This document shows positions 1 to 9,178 of a DNA stretch of 64,000 nucleotides, piece by piece. The notes below the pieces were generated by a model. That model did not search any database, had not been told where the DNA came from, and saw nothing but the letters and a program-made list of their open reading frames with translations. Position numbers and translations under genes: made by a program. The stretch is from Larkinella insperata. GTDB lineage: Bacteria > Bacteroidota > Bacteroidia > Cytophagales > Spirosomataceae. The first letter of the stretch is position 1. The number at the start of each line of letters is the position of its first letter. The stretch spans positions 2,499,001-2,563,000 of the forward strand of contig NZ_CP110973.1 in NCBI RefSeq assembly GCF_026248825.1, read 5' to 3'.

Positions 1-1587
1 CAAGCCAAACTCGGCGGTGGCCCGAAGAAAATCGACGACCAGCACCGCAAGGGCAAACTCACCGCCCGCGAACGCATCGACTACCTGATCGATAACGGTT
101 CGACTTTCCTCGAAATCGGCTTGTTTGCCGGCGAAGGCATGTACGCTGAACACGGCGGCTGCCCCTCGGGGGGCGTCGTGGTGGGCCTGGGTTATGTATC
201 GGGGCGGCAATGTGTCATCGTCGCCAATGACGCGACCGTTAAAGCCGGGGCCTGGTTTCCGATTACGGCCAAAAAGAACCTCCGGGCGCAGGAAATCGCG
301 ATGGAAAACCGTCTGCCGATTATCTACCTGGTTGACAGTGCGGGCGTTTACCTGCCGCTGCAGGACGAAGTATTCGCCGATAAAGAGCATTTCGGACGGA
401 TTTTCCGGAACAACGCCCAGATGTCGGCGCTGGGCATTGTTCAGGTGGCGGCCATCATGGGGAGCTGCGTGGCCGGGGGCGCTTACCTGCCGATTATGTC
501 AGATGAAGCCCTGATTGTGGAGGGCACCGGTTCCATTTTTCTGGCCGGTCCGTATCTGGTCAAAGCGTCAATTGGGGAGGATGTTGATGCCGAAACGCTC
601 GGCGGAGCCAGCACCCACAGCGAAATTTCGGGCGTGACCGACAACAAGTATCCCGACGATAAAAGCTGTCTGGAGGCCATTCGCCGGATATTCGACAAAA
701 TGGGGGAGCCGGAAAAAGCCGGTTTCAACCGAACGACAGCGATTTTACCCGCCCAGAACCATGAGGAAATCTATAGCCTGCTGCCCAACGACCGTGTCAA
801 ACCGTACGACATGCGCGAGATCATCGCCCGGTTGGTGGATAACTCCGAGTTCGACGAATACAAAGAGTTGTACGGCCAGACCATCCTGTGCGGTTACGCC
901 CGAATCGACGGCTGGGCGGTGGGCATTGTGGCCAACCAGCGGAAGGTGGTGAAAGCGAAAGGCCGGACGGGTGTGGGCGGCACCAACGGCCCGGGCGAGA
1001 TGCAGATGGGGGGCGTTATCTATTCCGACTCGGCTGACAAAGCCGCGCGGTTTATCATGAACTGCAACCAGAAAAAAATACCGCTGGTGTTTTTGCAGGA
1101 TGTAACGGGGTTCATGGTGGGCAGCCGGTCGGAGCAGGGCGGAATCATCAAGGACGGCGCCAAAATGGTCAATGCGATGGCGAATTCCGTGGTGCCGAAG
1201 TTTACGGTGGTGGTGGGCAATTCGTACGGGGCGGGCAACTACGCCATGTGCGGCAAAGCTTACGACCCCCGGCTGATGATAGCCTGGCCCACGGCGCAGA
1301 TGGCGGTCATGAGTGGGGCGTCGGCGGCCAAAACGCTGTTGCAGATTCAGGTGGCATCGTTGAAAGCCAGAGGGGAAACCATCACGCCGGAGAAGGAACA
1401 GGAATTGCTTCAAAAAATTACGGCCCAATACAACGAGCAGCTGTCTCCGTATTTTGCGGCCTCCCGGCTCTGGGTCGATGCGGTCATTGATCCGCTCGAA
1501 ACCCGCACCTGGATCTCGATGGGCATCGAAGCTGCCAACCAGGCACCGATCACGAAACCGTTCAACGTGGGCGTGATCCAGACGTAG
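1..1587 (+). CDS. Acyl-CoA carboxylase, carboxyltransferase (beta) subunit, 5' end missing
   Basis: The reading frame is open from base 1, so the gene starts outside the window; 528 residues are present. It is the biotin-dependent carboxyltransferase half of an acyl-CoA carboxylase, which moves a carboxyl group from biotin to an acyl-CoA. The N-terminal half carries VIVANDATVKAGAWFPIT and LRAQEIAMENRLPIIYLVDS, and the C-terminal half has GGTNGPGEMQMGGVIYSDSA and VVVGNSYGAGNYAMCG, the two crotonase-like halves of the family. The sequence resembles the methylcrotonyl-CoA carboxylase beta subunit (leucine breakdown) more than propionyl-CoA carboxylase, but the substrate is inferred. No biotin carboxylase gene is visible; it may lie upstream of the window. 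Only a short N-terminal piece seems to be missing. Confidence 0.93.
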   Translation, partial: QAKLGGGPKKIDDQHRKGKLTARERIDYLIDNGSTFLEIGLFAGEGMYAEHGGCPSGGVVVGLGYVSGRQCVIVANDATVKAGAWFPITAKKNLRAQEIAMENRLPIIYLVDSAGVYLPLQDEVFADKEHFGRIFRNNAQMSALGIVQVAAIMGSCVAGGAYLPIMSDEALIVEGTGSIFLAGPYLVKASIGEDVDAETLGGASTHSEISGVTDNKYPDDKSCLEAIRRIFDKMGEPEKAGFNRTTAILPAQNHEEIYSLLPNDRVKPYDMREIIARLVDNSEFDEYKELYGQTILCGYARIDGWAVGIVANQRKVVKAKGRTGVGGTNGPGEMQMGGVIYSDSADKAARFIMNCNQKKIPLVFLQDVTGFMVGSRSEQGGIIKDGAKMVNAMANSVVPKFTVVVGNSYGAGNYAMCGKAYDPRLMIAWPTAQMAVMSGASAAKTLLQIQVASLKARGETITPEKEQELLQKITAQYNEQLSPYFAASRLWVDAVIDPLETRTWISMGIEAANQAPITKPFNVGVIQT

Positions 1588-1617
1588 TTCCGGAAACCAT
1601 CTTAGCCATGAAAAAAT

Positions 1618-2367
1618 ATGCAGTGGAACGCTGATCTCTACACCGAAAAGCACGCGTTTGTTTTCCAGTACGGCGCAGGTTTGATTGACGTACTGAATCC
1701 GCAACCGGGCGAAGTGATCCTGGACCTGGGTTGCGGTTCCGGCGAATTGACCCGGCAGATTGCCGACCGGGGCGCCACGGTAATGGGTCTGGACGCTTCC
1801 GAACCGATGCTGCTCAAAGCCCGGCAGCAGTTTCCCGACCTGAATTTTCAGTTGGCGGACGCAACCCGTTTCCAGTTACCGCACCGCTTCGATGCCATTT
1901 TTTCAAATGCAACGCTGCACTGGATTACCGACTCTGAAGCCGTAGTCCGGCAGATGCATGGGCATTTGAAGCCGGGTGGGCGATTGGTTGCCGAATTTGG
2001 CGGGAAGGGAAATGTCCAGCAAATCACAGACGAGGTGATTCGCCAGCTGGGGCAGCGGGGCTACAATCAGACGGTTTCCTGGTGGTATTTCCCGTCGGTT
2101 GGCGAATACGCATCGGTTCTGGAGAAACACGGTTTCCGCGTGCAGCTTGCCCAACATTACGACCGGGATACGCTTTTGGATGATCCGGAAAACGGACTGA
2201 TCGACTGGATTGAGCAATTTGGCCCGAACTTCTTCGAAGGCGTTTCGGCTACTGACCGGGCGGCTGTGCTGGAAGCCACCCGGGCCGCTCTGAAACCCGT
2301 GCTGTTCCGCGACGGTCGCTGGTATGCCGACTACAAACGGCTTCGGGTTATAGCAGTACGTCAGTAA
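1618..2367 (+). CDS. Class I SAM-dependent methyltransferase
   Basis: A 249-residue soluble protein with a Rossmann-type methyltransferase fold. Motif I is VILDLGCGSGELT (about residues 33-45), followed by the acidic end of strand 2 (VMGLDASEPML), an ADATRFQLP segment and LKPGGRLVAEF. The FDAIFSNATLHWI motif and overall plan resemble trans-aconitate and related small-molecule methyltransferases; the acceptor cannot be read from sequence. The ATG at 1618 follows the upstream carboxylase stop by 30 nt, so cotranscription is likely. Another ATG at 1608 opens only an eight-codon frame that overlaps this start out of frame. The stop lies 2 bp from the end of the convergent gene that follows. Confidence 0.85.
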   Translation: MQWNADLYTEKHAFVFQYGAGLIDVLNPQPGEVILDLGCGSGELTRQIADRGATVMGLDASEPMLLKARQQFPDLNFQLADATRFQLPHRFDAIFSNATLHWITDSEAVVRQMHGHLKPGGRLVAEFGGKGNVQQITDEVIRQLGQRGYNQTVSWWYFPSVGEYASVLEKHGFRVQLAQHYDRDTLLDDPENGLIDWIEQFGPNFFEGVSATDRAAVLEATRAALKPVLFRDGRWYADYKRLRVIAVRQ

Positions 2368-2369
2368 AA

Positions 2370-2807
2370 TCAGGAGACACGTAATGGCTCCCGTTCCAGC
2401 AATGGGCGGACCTCATCGGGGCGCTGGGTACCGAGGAGTAAAAACCGTCTTTTGCCTTTTATTCTGATATCCAGACCGGCGTTGCCGGATACCGTGTAGG
2501 CCGTTCCGTTCCAGGAATACCGCATTCCCCAGCCACCAAATTCGCCCAGTGCCGAGTAATTTCGGACAGTAACCTGCTGAATTTGATTCCAGCGGATAAC
2601 CCGGCGACGAAGCTGAAAAGGAAACCAGCGGTAGGAGATGCCTTCTTCGTCAATTCGGGTTTCCAGCCGTAAAACCCAGAACAGGCCCAGGACGGCCACG
2701 ACGATACCAACAGAAATAGGCTCTTGCCGGTACAGCGCCAAACCGAAAACACCGATGAGAAGCGCCCAAAGCCAGGGCTGCCTGAATTGTTGTTTTTCCT
2801 GATACAT
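2370..2807 (-). CDS. Small membrane protein with PH-like C-terminal region
   Basis: A 145-residue protein of unknown function. Two adjacent hydrophobic segments (about residues 12-25 and 31-46) form a membrane hairpin. They are followed by a soluble beta-rich part containing RIDEEGISYRWFPF and IRWNQIQQVTVRNY, a pattern common in bacterial PH-like domain proteins of Bacteroidota. It converges with the methyltransferase gene and lies downstream of the PhoD-like gene on the same strand, 62 nt after it. No catalytic motif is visible. The PH-like assignment is inference from pattern alone. Confidence 0.6.
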   Translation of the reverse strand: MYQEKQQFRQPWLWALLIGVFGLALYRQEPISVGIVVAVLGLFWVLRLETRIDEEGISYRWFPFQLRRRVIRWNQIQQVTVRNYSALGEFGGWGMRYSWNGTAYTVSGNAGLDIRIKGKRRFLLLGTQRPDEVRPLLEREPLRVS

Positions 2808-2869
2808 GGCGGGAAAGGTTATTTTCCCAATATAACGATTTCGAGCGACTTAGGCCAGTAAAAGTTTGG

Positions 2870-3892
2870 CTAAAAACGGATCTCCTGCGTTAAATACGTC
2901 GCCTGGTTGTCGCCCTTGATCTGTACGGTAACCGTGAGCGGTTTCTGGTTCCAGTTGAAAGTAAACAAACCATAATTCAGGTCAAAGATGACTTTACCAA
3001 CGCGCAGGGCGTTGGGTTCTTCGCGGGGTTTGGAGGTGTGCGTCAACCCGCTGCTGGTGATGTCGTACAAATCGTAGCCCAGTCCCGGCACGCTCGTCTT
3101 CGACACTTCGGCAATGTGCCGATCCCCGCTGATCAGGATGGCCCCCTTCGGTTTGGTTTTCCCCAGCAAGTCGAAAAGCCGCTGGCGGGAGGTCGGGAAG
3201 TTGCCCCACTTTTCATAAACGTGGTCGTTGGCCAGAAACTGAATTCCGCAGCCGATGATGTGCACCTCCGCGTCGGAATTGGTCAATTGCTTTTCGAGCC
3301 ATTGCCACTGCGTTTCGCCCAGCATATCGGCAGACGGGTCGGGCACGTTTGCCTTGTTTTCCTTCTTCAGCGGATCGCGAAAATACCGGCCGTCCAGCAA
3401 AATGACCTTTACGCGCTGCCCCTTCGGCCCGTAGACGTGTGCCGAATAGGCGCCTTCCTGCTTACGCAGCGGATCGCTGGGGGGCACATCCAGAAAATCC
3501 AGCATCAACTGCTGGCTCTCCGTCCGGTGCGGGTATTCCTTGCCACCGTCGTTGACCCCGTAATCGTGATCATCCCAGACGCCAATGATCCGGCTGGACT
3601 GCCGCAACCGGGCGTAACCGGGGTTCGACTTCTGCTTGTCGTACTTCGCCCGCAGGGTGTCCATGTTCTCCGAATCACCGTAGATATTATCGCCGAGCCA
3701 GATCCAGACATCCGGTTTCTGGGCCACAATGTCGTCCCAGAGCGGTGTGGGGCGTTTTTGGTCACTGCACGAACCGAAGGCGAGGGTGGTGACAGCTTTT
3801 TCGCTATCGGAAGCGGTTTGTGCAGTTTTCGGAGTACGGCAGGCTGCCCAAACCGTACAACCGAGCAGGGTCAGGATGGCTAGTTTTTTCAT
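2870..3892 (-). CDS. PhoD-like metallophosphoesterase lipoprotein (alkaline phosphatase D family)
   Basis: A 340-residue exported phosphoesterase. The N-terminus is a lipoprotein signal (MKKLAILTLLGC, then VWAAC with a probable lipid-bearing Cys at residue 18). Family motifs follow in order: AFGSCSDQKRPTPLWD, WIWLGDNIYGDS, GVWDDHDYGVND, VILLDGRYFRD and LISGDRHIAEV, which together build the dinuclear metal site of PhoD-type enzymes. Substrates in the family include phosphodiesters and phosphomonoesters; the one used here is not known. The protein is probably anchored facing the periplasm. A TAnnTTTG-type -10 element lies about 25 nt upstream of the ATG, consistent with its own promoter. Confidence 0.88.
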   Translation of the reverse strand: MKKLAILTLLGCTVWAACRTPKTAQTASDSEKAVTTLAFGSCSDQKRPTPLWDDIVAQKPDVWIWLGDNIYGDSENMDTLRAKYDKQKSNPGYARLRQSSRIIGVWDDHDYGVNDGGKEYPHRTESQQLMLDFLDVPPSDPLRKQEGAYSAHVYGPKGQRVKVILLDGRYFRDPLKKENKANVPDPSADMLGETQWQWLEKQLTNSDAEVHIIGCGIQFLANDHVYEKWGNFPTSRQRLFDLLGKTKPKGAILISGDRHIAEVSKTSVPGLGYDLYDITSSGLTHTSKPREEPNALRVGKVIFDLNYGLFTFNWNQKPLTVTVQIKGDNQATYLTQEIRF

Positions 3893-3916
3893 AAGCGGAA
3901 GAAATCAGAATGGCCG

Positions 3917-3924
3917 CAAATGTA
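3917..3924 (-). promoter_or_regulatory. Bacteroidota-type -7 element upstream of the PhoD-like gene
   Basis: On the minus strand this reads TACATTTG, matching TAnnTTTG exactly, 24 nt before the start codon at 3892. I find no clear TTTG -33 element at the usual 19-21 nt spacing, so only half of the promoter consensus is supported. Confidence 0.4.
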
Positions 3925-3983
3925 AAAAAGTTGGCCCATTTCGGAGTCAACTTTACGGTTTGTTAATGGCTGACGCAACGGTT

Positions 3984-4898
3984 CTAGCTTTTTCCCGTCT
4001 GCGAGGTAAACGTACTTTCAAAAATCTTGTCGGCATTTCCGGCTTCGAAACCGTCGCGCCGGTGTTCGCGCCGGATCTGGTCGGGCGGAAGGTGCTGGAA
4101 TTCGGGCAGGACGCGCCGTTCGGCAAACTCAACGTAGGAACCCGCAATCCGGTGGGTCTGGCCGTTGGCAAACTCTGCGTCCAGCAGTTGCGCCACCGTC
4201 GAAGCCTGCAACAAGCCTCCGTCCGGACTGATCTTGATTTTGCCGCCCGCGTTGTTGAGCTTGAAACCGCGTTTCTCCAGAAAGTCCGTAAACGCCTGAA
4301 TGGTGTTGTAGCCCGGTTTCAGGTTATGAACGCTGATCGTGAAGTGATTTAGGTAATACCGGTTGTAAATGACCCAGGCGGCATATTCGCTTTCGGCCAG
4401 CAGGGTCAGGTAGTCTTCCCGCGTGGGCGTTTGCCAGAGCGGCTGGTGCAAAAACTGGTCGACGGCCTGGGCATCGTCCAGATCCAGGCCGTCAACCGGA
4501 TCGAAAACCACCGAATCCGTATACCGGTAAATAATGTGCTGCGCTTCGTCCGACAGGTCGCGCACCCGCAGCTCGCTGACGAAAATGCGCGGGTAGTGCG
4601 GTTTCGGCGGGCTGTACCAGTAGGCGTTCAGCTTCTTTTCCTTGAAATCGTACGGTTCGCGCTTTTCGTAGCCGTAGTGCAGAAAAATCTTCTCGAACGA
4701 CTGGATGCCCAGGCTCGGTACGCCCATCGTCCGGAAAGCAATATGGTCGTTTTCAATGGCGTCGGCCGACGGAATCACCTTCTCGTCGACCAGCGCGTTA
4801 ATGATGCCTAATACGTCCGGCACGCGCTCCCGGTAGCGGCTCATCAGGCCGTCTAGAACGGCGTCGAGCGTTTGCAGTCGGTTGGATGATGGGGTCAT
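3984..4898 (-). CDS. DUF1338 family protein, 2-oxoadipate dioxygenase/decarboxylase-like
   Basis: A 304-residue cytoplasmic protein of the DUF1338 family. Characterised members (HglS/YdcJ type) convert 2-oxoadipate to D-2-hydroxyglutarate in lysine breakdown, using Fe(II) and O2. Candidate metal ligands are His52 (NDHIAFRT), His185 (LNHFTISVH) and Glu257 (YVEFAERR), arranged as in the family. It is shorter than the characterised enzymes of roughly 450 residues, as is common for a compact subgroup. No other lysine-degradation gene is nearby, so the exact substrate is inference. It sits upstream of the PhoD-like gene on the same strand with a 91-nt gap. Confidence 0.8.
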   Translation of the reverse strand: MTPSSNRLQTLDAVLDGLMSRYRERVPDVLGIINALVDEKVIPSADAIENDHIAFRTMGVPSLGIQSFEKIFLHYGYEKREPYDFKEKKLNAYWYSPPKPHYPRIFVSELRVRDLSDEAQHIIYRYTDSVVFDPVDGLDLDDAQAVDQFLHQPLWQTPTREDYLTLLAESEYAAWVIYNRYYLNHFTISVHNLKPGYNTIQAFTDFLEKRGFKLNNAGGKIKISPDGGLLQASTVAQLLDAEFANGQTHRIAGSYVEFAERRVLPEFQHLPPDQIRREHRRDGFEAGNADKIFESTFTSQTGKS

Positions 4899-4934
4899 GG
4901 TTTCGTCGGTCTTTTGGTAAAGATACCGATTTTG

Positions 4935-7250
4935 TCATTCCACCACCACCTCATCCACGCTAACCGAGGTGGGCAATCCTTCGCGCGGCAGACCCGCCGG
5001 CGCCGGACCCGCGTTTTTGGCCCGAATGCGGATGTACCGCGCCCGGGCGGTTTTAAAATCGGCCACCACGGGCAGCATTCCCCACGAGCCTTCCAGCTCG
5101 TATTTCACCGGCTGACTGATGGCGTCTTTGTACGTCGCGCCGTCCTGCGACAAGCCGATTTCGACGGAAGTGGGTGGGAAATCGTTGTAGGTGATGCGTT
5201 TCAGAAAATTGGCGGAAACTTTCGTGACGGGCCGAACGTCACCCAGGTCAATGGTTACTTCCAGGTCGTTGCCCAACACCGTAACCCATTCCGACTTGTT
5301 GCGCGGGCTTTGGGCCACCTGTCCGTCGGTCAGTTTTTTCCGGTTCGGGTCGGATTTCTCGGCGGCCGTGTTTGCGTAGGTATACGGTTTGCCCTTCGCC
5401 CGGTGGATGTAAAACGTTTCCTCGAACTGCGCCCCGGCGGTGGTGATGGCTTTGATGGTCGTGGTTTTCTTCAGCGAAATCGGCGTTGCGTATTCGGTGG
5501 AAGATGTTGACGGTTGTTTGCCGTTGGTGGTGTAATAAATCTTGCTGTCGGAATCGAGCTTCTCCAGCCGCACCTGCAACTGATCGGCATCGGTAAACTG
5601 CGTAACGGCCCGGACGTCGAGCAGGCGTTTGGAATAATTGACCTTCAGGTACGAAAGCCGTTTGAGGTGTTCTTTCAGCCGCATGGCAAAATCCTCGAAG
5701 TTGCGCGGTCCTTTGGGCATCCAGCCGACTTCGGCCAGCGCCGACGCCCGCGGAAAAACCATGTATTCGACCTGCTGGGTGGTCGGGATGTATTCAGTCC
5801 AGACGTTGCCCTGTACGCCCAGAATAAACTTCTGCTGATCGGGCGCTAATTCGGCGGGGGTGGGCTCGTAGCTGTACATCTTTTCGATGGGCAGATACCC
5901 TCCTGCGGCCAGTGGTTCCTGCGTCGGATTGCCCTGGTATTGGTCCAGGTAGCAGAATTCGCCGGGCGTCATCACCACATTGTGCTTTTGTTTGGCGGCT
6001 TCAATCCCGCCTTCGGTGCCGCGCCAGCTCATAACCGTTGCGTTGGGGGCCAGCCCGCCCTCCAGAATTTCGTCCCAGCCAATGATGGCCCGGCCTTTCG
6101 AGTTAACAAACTTTTCCATCCGCTGAATGAAGTAACTCTGCAACTGGTCTTCGTCTTTCAGCTTCAGCTTTTTGATCAAATCCTGGCAGAACGCGCTGGC
6201 TTTCCAGGCATCTTTCGGACATTCATCCCCGCCGATGTGGATGTATTTACCGGGAAACAGGGCCATTACTTCCGTCAGCACATTCTGCAAAAACGCAAAG
6301 GTGGGTTCGCTCGGGCAGTACACGTCTTTGAAAATACCCCAACGGGTGGCCACTTCGTATTTCTTGGCCGGATCGCACGAAAATTCAGGGTAGGAAGCTA
6401 GGGCCGCCAGCGCGTGGCCGGGCATTTCAATTTCCGGAACGATGGTGATGTGCCGGGCAGCCGCGTACCGAACGACATCCCTGATCTGCTCCTGCGTATA
6501 GAAACCGCTGTATTCTTTGCCGTCGTATTTGAACGGGTAATTTTCGGCGTTGTGCCCAACCACGGTTTCCTTCCGCTTCGAGCCGATTTGCGTCAGTTTG
6601 GGGTACTTCTTGATCTCAATCCGCCAGCCCTGATCGTCGGTCAGGTGCCAGTGGAAGGTGTTGAACTTGTGCAGCGCCATCAGGTCGATGAACCGTTTGA
6701 CAAACGACACCGGCATGAAATGACGGCTTACGTCGAGCATCAGGCCCCGGTAGGCGTAGCGCGGCCGGTCGAGAATCTGGCAGGCCGGAATGGCCCACGT
6801 TACGCCGGTCACTTTCGCGGGACTAAACACCTCGGTCGGCAAGAGTTGCAGCAACGTCTGGACGGCGTAAAAGTAGCCTTTCGGGGTTTCGGCTTCCACC
6901 ACAACCCGGTTGGGCGATACGTTCAGGATGTACCCCTCGGGGCCGCATTTTCCGGCTTTGTGGGCCTGAAAAACAATGTGTTTGCCTCTTACTAGGGCGG
7001 GCGTCGTGGGGGCAACGGCAACCGGCAAACCGCTGGCGGCTTTTAGTTGCGTAACCAGCGTCTGGGCGGCAGCACGCTGGCCCGCGTCTTTGGCCCCCAC
7101 CAAAACCCGCGTTGCGGCCGTGACGGTGAACTGACCGCCCTGGCCCGAAAACTGGGCCGGAAAGGGGAGAAGGTTATAAGCGTTGTCGGATTGGGCAAAA
7201 AGTGAAAACGAAAGCGTTAGGCCGAGCAGAAGGGCAACAAGTAGTCTCAT
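4935..7250 (-). CDS. Beta-N-acetylhexosaminidase, GH20, exported
   Basis: A 771-residue enzyme that removes terminal GlcNAc or GalNAc from glycans. The start at 7250 (MRLLVALLLG...) begins directly with a signal peptide ending near SLFAQ; an ATG eight codons earlier would spoil it and lies on top of the likely transcription start. Next come a GH20 N-terminal domain (VAPTTPALVRGKHIV, YILNVSPNRVVVEAETPKG), the catalytic barrel with HWHLTDDQGWRIEIKKYP and the HIGGDECPKDAWK motif (Asp342-Glu343 catalytic pair), a chitobiase C-terminal-like segment (YYTTNGKQPSTSS) and a C-terminal F5/8 type C-like domain (VTIDLGDVRPVTKVSANFL). It probably acts in the periplasm or on the cell surface. Only 36 nt separate its stop from the DUF1338 gene. 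Confidence 0.93.
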   Translation of the reverse strand: MRLLVALLLGLTLSFSLFAQSDNAYNLLPFPAQFSGQGGQFTVTAATRVLVGAKDAGQRAAAQTLVTQLKAASGLPVAVAPTTPALVRGKHIVFQAHKAGKCGPEGYILNVSPNRVVVEAETPKGYFYAVQTLLQLLPTEVFSPAKVTGVTWAIPACQILDRPRYAYRGLMLDVSRHFMPVSFVKRFIDLMALHKFNTFHWHLTDDQGWRIEIKKYPKLTQIGSKRKETVVGHNAENYPFKYDGKEYSGFYTQEQIRDVVRYAAARHITIVPEIEMPGHALAALASYPEFSCDPAKKYEVATRWGIFKDVYCPSEPTFAFLQNVLTEVMALFPGKYIHIGGDECPKDAWKASAFCQDLIKKLKLKDEDQLQSYFIQRMEKFVNSKGRAIIGWDEILEGGLAPNATVMSWRGTEGGIEAAKQKHNVVMTPGEFCYLDQYQGNPTQEPLAAGGYLPIEKMYSYEPTPAELAPDQQKFILGVQGNVWTEYIPTTQQVEYMVFPRASALAEVGWMPKGPRNFEDFAMRLKEHLKRLSYLKVNYSKRLLDVRAVTQFTDADQLQVRLEKLDSDSKIYYTTNGKQPSTSSTEYATPISLKKTTTIKAITTAGAQFEETFYIHRAKGKPYTYANTAAEKSDPNRKKLTDGQVAQSPRNKSEWVTVLGNDLEVTIDLGDVRPVTKVSANFLKRITYNDFPPTSVEIGLSQDGATYKDAISQPVKYELEGSWGMLPVVADFKTARARYIRIRAKNAGPAPAGLPREGLPTSVSVDEVVVE

Positions 7251-7278
7251 CAGCAAGAAAACGGTGGTTGGCAAAAAC

Positions 7279-7286
7279 CAAAGGTA
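7279..7286 (-). promoter_or_regulatory. -7 element of the hexosaminidase gene
   Basis: The minus strand reads TACCTTTG, a full TAnnTTTG match. Transcription would begin a few bases before 7274, which favours the start codon at 7250 over the one at 7274. No clear -33 TTTG is seen at 19-21 nt. Confidence 0.4.
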
Positions 7287-7385
7287 GGCAAAAATGCCCT
7301 CACCGCTTACAGATTACGAGCAACCGGCTTCTTTCAGGAGCGGGTCCGCGAGTTTGAAAACCGTATGAAAGCTGGCTCAAGGTCA

Positions 7386-7430
7386 AAACAAAACCAGCTC
7401 CCCGGGTATTTTCGGGAGCCGGTTTTGTTT
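7386..7430 (-). terminator. Terminator after the M19-like gene
   Basis: An inverted repeat with arms 7386-7402 and 7414-7430 (16 of 17 bases pair) and an 11-nt loop lies 18 nt beyond the stop of the M19-like gene. The arm ends are A/T runs, giving a U-rich 3' side. It separates this gene from the hexosaminidase gene. Confidence 0.8.
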
Positions 7431-7448
7431 ACAGAACGTTATAAAACG

Positions 7449-9158
7449 TTACAGGGAACGGGTAAGCCACTGGTTAATAAAGTGCTTCCCGTTTTCGTAC
7501 AAAATACCCCGGATCAGGGTTTTCAGCGCGGTATTATCAACCCGGCCGTTTGCGTCTTTGGGCAGGAGCTGCCCGCCCCCGTTTTCCTTCCGGTACGCTT
7601 CTTCGGCCACGGGCAGCCACCGAATCAGGGCGGCCTCCAGCGCAGACGTTTTGCTGGCGTCCCGGCAGTTGATGAGGGGATTGATCAGCCCGTCGAAATC
7701 GCTGCCGATGGTGATGTGTTGCCAGGGATCTTTGTCGGTTCGGATCTGGCCGGTCGAAACAACGTGCAGGATGTTGAAGCACATGGCCAGCGGATGCCGT
7801 TCTTCTTTAGTCGGAACCAGAAACGATTCGGCCGGATCGATCTTTTCAACGGCTAGCTTTTTGGATAAATCCGGAAAGAAAAACCGGAATTCTTCCGCCG
7901 ACAGGTATTCTTCTTTTTCGCCTTTCCCCAGCGCGTTTTGCCAGCCCAGAATCCGCACGTCCAGGCTAATTCCAATCAAACCGTTGCTGTTCAGCACCTC
8001 TTCAATGTCTTCATCCATCAGATTGATGGTCCACGGATTGTAGGTAAACGTCTTGTTGATGGTTCCCCACTCGCCAGCTACTCTTCGCTCGGTTTCCACC
8101 CTGACAACCGGCGTGTTGCTGGCCTTCAGCCGGATTACCGTTGCTTCGTTCAGGGCGGCTTTCCACTCATCGACCGAGTAGCCGGTCACGCCCATATGGC
8201 TCGCGATGATCGGCAACTGGTAGCCTTTCGACCGGCGGTATTCGTAAAAGTCCAGACGGGATTTTAAGCTCATGTGCTTGATATCAATCAAAACCGGAGC
8301 CGCTTCGGAATTGGGGGCGTCGGAAGCGCCCGTGTTTACCCGGAGCGTGTAAGCCTGATCGATCAGGCGTTTCCCGGCGGGTGTAATCCCGTTTCCGATC
8401 GGGTAAGCCGCTTCGTCCTTCAGCATTTTGAGACCAAACGCGTGCGTGGCAATCAACTGTTCGGGAATGTGCGACAGGTGCGTAATGACGAGCGACATCA
8501 GATCGAGGTCGGAATCCCAGAGGGCTTGCTGCAAATGCTGTAAACTCTGGGCCGCGTCGAGGGCCGGATGGGCTTTGAAATCGTCGACCAGCGGAGTTGA
8601 GGCACTGGTATGCAGGAGATCAAGCTTGCCGGGCTGACCAATCAGCGTTCGGCACAGGCTGTGGGCTCCTTCCAGTGCCAGGGTCAGATTCGGTCGGTCT
8701 GTGGCGAGCGGAGCCGGTTTTTTGCGGGAGAGCAGCGTCACTTTATCCGCCTGGTGCAGCGTCTGGTACAAACTCAGTTCCCGAATGAACAGCTGATAGT
8801 ACGAAATCTGGCCCGTCCGGATTTTATCCATGTAGGTCTGATCAACCGGGCTGGTGAAAAAACTGGAGTTCAGGACAAAACCAAACAAGCCCTGTTTCTG
8901 GGCGAAAAGCCGTTCAATCGGGGCAATGTTGGCCACGCCCAGCGTTACCTGGCCTGACTTGAGCTGACTGAAGCAGGACTGACTTTCCAGGATATGAAGA
9001 AATTCTTCTTCCAGAAAATCGGTCAGCGGGTTTTTCAGATCAATGGGTTCCAGCAGCGTTTCTGCCGCCCGGCTCGAAGGATATTGCCCTTCAAAATCAC
9101 AAATAAACTGTTTAAAAACCGGGTGAAAATGAAAATCGAAATAGTGGGAAGCCGCCAT
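7449..9158 (-). CDS. M19 (renal dipeptidase)-like metallopeptidase, long form
   Basis: A 569-residue protein that fits the M19 metal-site pattern in order: DFHFHP (His10/His12), LALEGAHS (Glu163), LIDIKHMS (His295), IIASHMG (His321) and TIGSDFDG (Asp487). M19 enzymes hydrolyse dipeptides or related amide bonds with two zinc ions. It is longer than typical M19 enzymes (about 350-420 residues), with extra sequence between residues 325 and 480. There is no signal peptide or membrane segment, so it should be cytoplasmic. It lies 20 nt downstream of the dual-protease gene on the same strand, suggesting one transcript. A terminator follows it. The dipeptidase activity is family inference. Confidence 0.72.
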   Translation of the reverse strand: MAASHYFDFHFHPVFKQFICDFEGQYPSSRAAETLLEPIDLKNPLTDFLEEEFLHILESQSCFSQLKSGQVTLGVANIAPIERLFAQKQGLFGFVLNSSFFTSPVDQTYMDKIRTGQISYYQLFIRELSLYQTLHQADKVTLLSRKKPAPLATDRPNLTLALEGAHSLCRTLIGQPGKLDLLHTSASTPLVDDFKAHPALDAAQSLQHLQQALWDSDLDLMSLVITHLSHIPEQLIATHAFGLKMLKDEAAYPIGNGITPAGKRLIDQAYTLRVNTGASDAPNSEAAPVLIDIKHMSLKSRLDFYEYRRSKGYQLPIIASHMGVTGYSVDEWKAALNEATVIRLKASNTPVVRVETERRVAGEWGTINKTFTYNPWTINLMDEDIEEVLNSNGLIGISLDVRILGWQNALGKGEKEEYLSAEEFRFFFPDLSKKLAVEKIDPAESFLVPTKEERHPLAMCFNILHVVSTGQIRTDKDPWQHITIGSDFDGLINPLINCRDASKTSALEAALIRWLPVAEEAYRKENGGGQLLPKDANGRVDNTALKTLIRGILYENGKHFINQWLTRSL

Positions 9159-9178
9159 GTCTTGGTAGAGGGTTGAGG

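Noticed and set aside
1608..1634. Eight-codon frame overlapping the methyltransferase start
   Set aside because: Possible leader peptide, but nothing (such as repeated regulatory codons or a hairpin) supports it.
745..1704. 319-codon frame opposite the acyl-CoA carboxylase gene
   Set aside because: Antisense to a well-recognised enzyme; product is His/Arg-rich without motifs.
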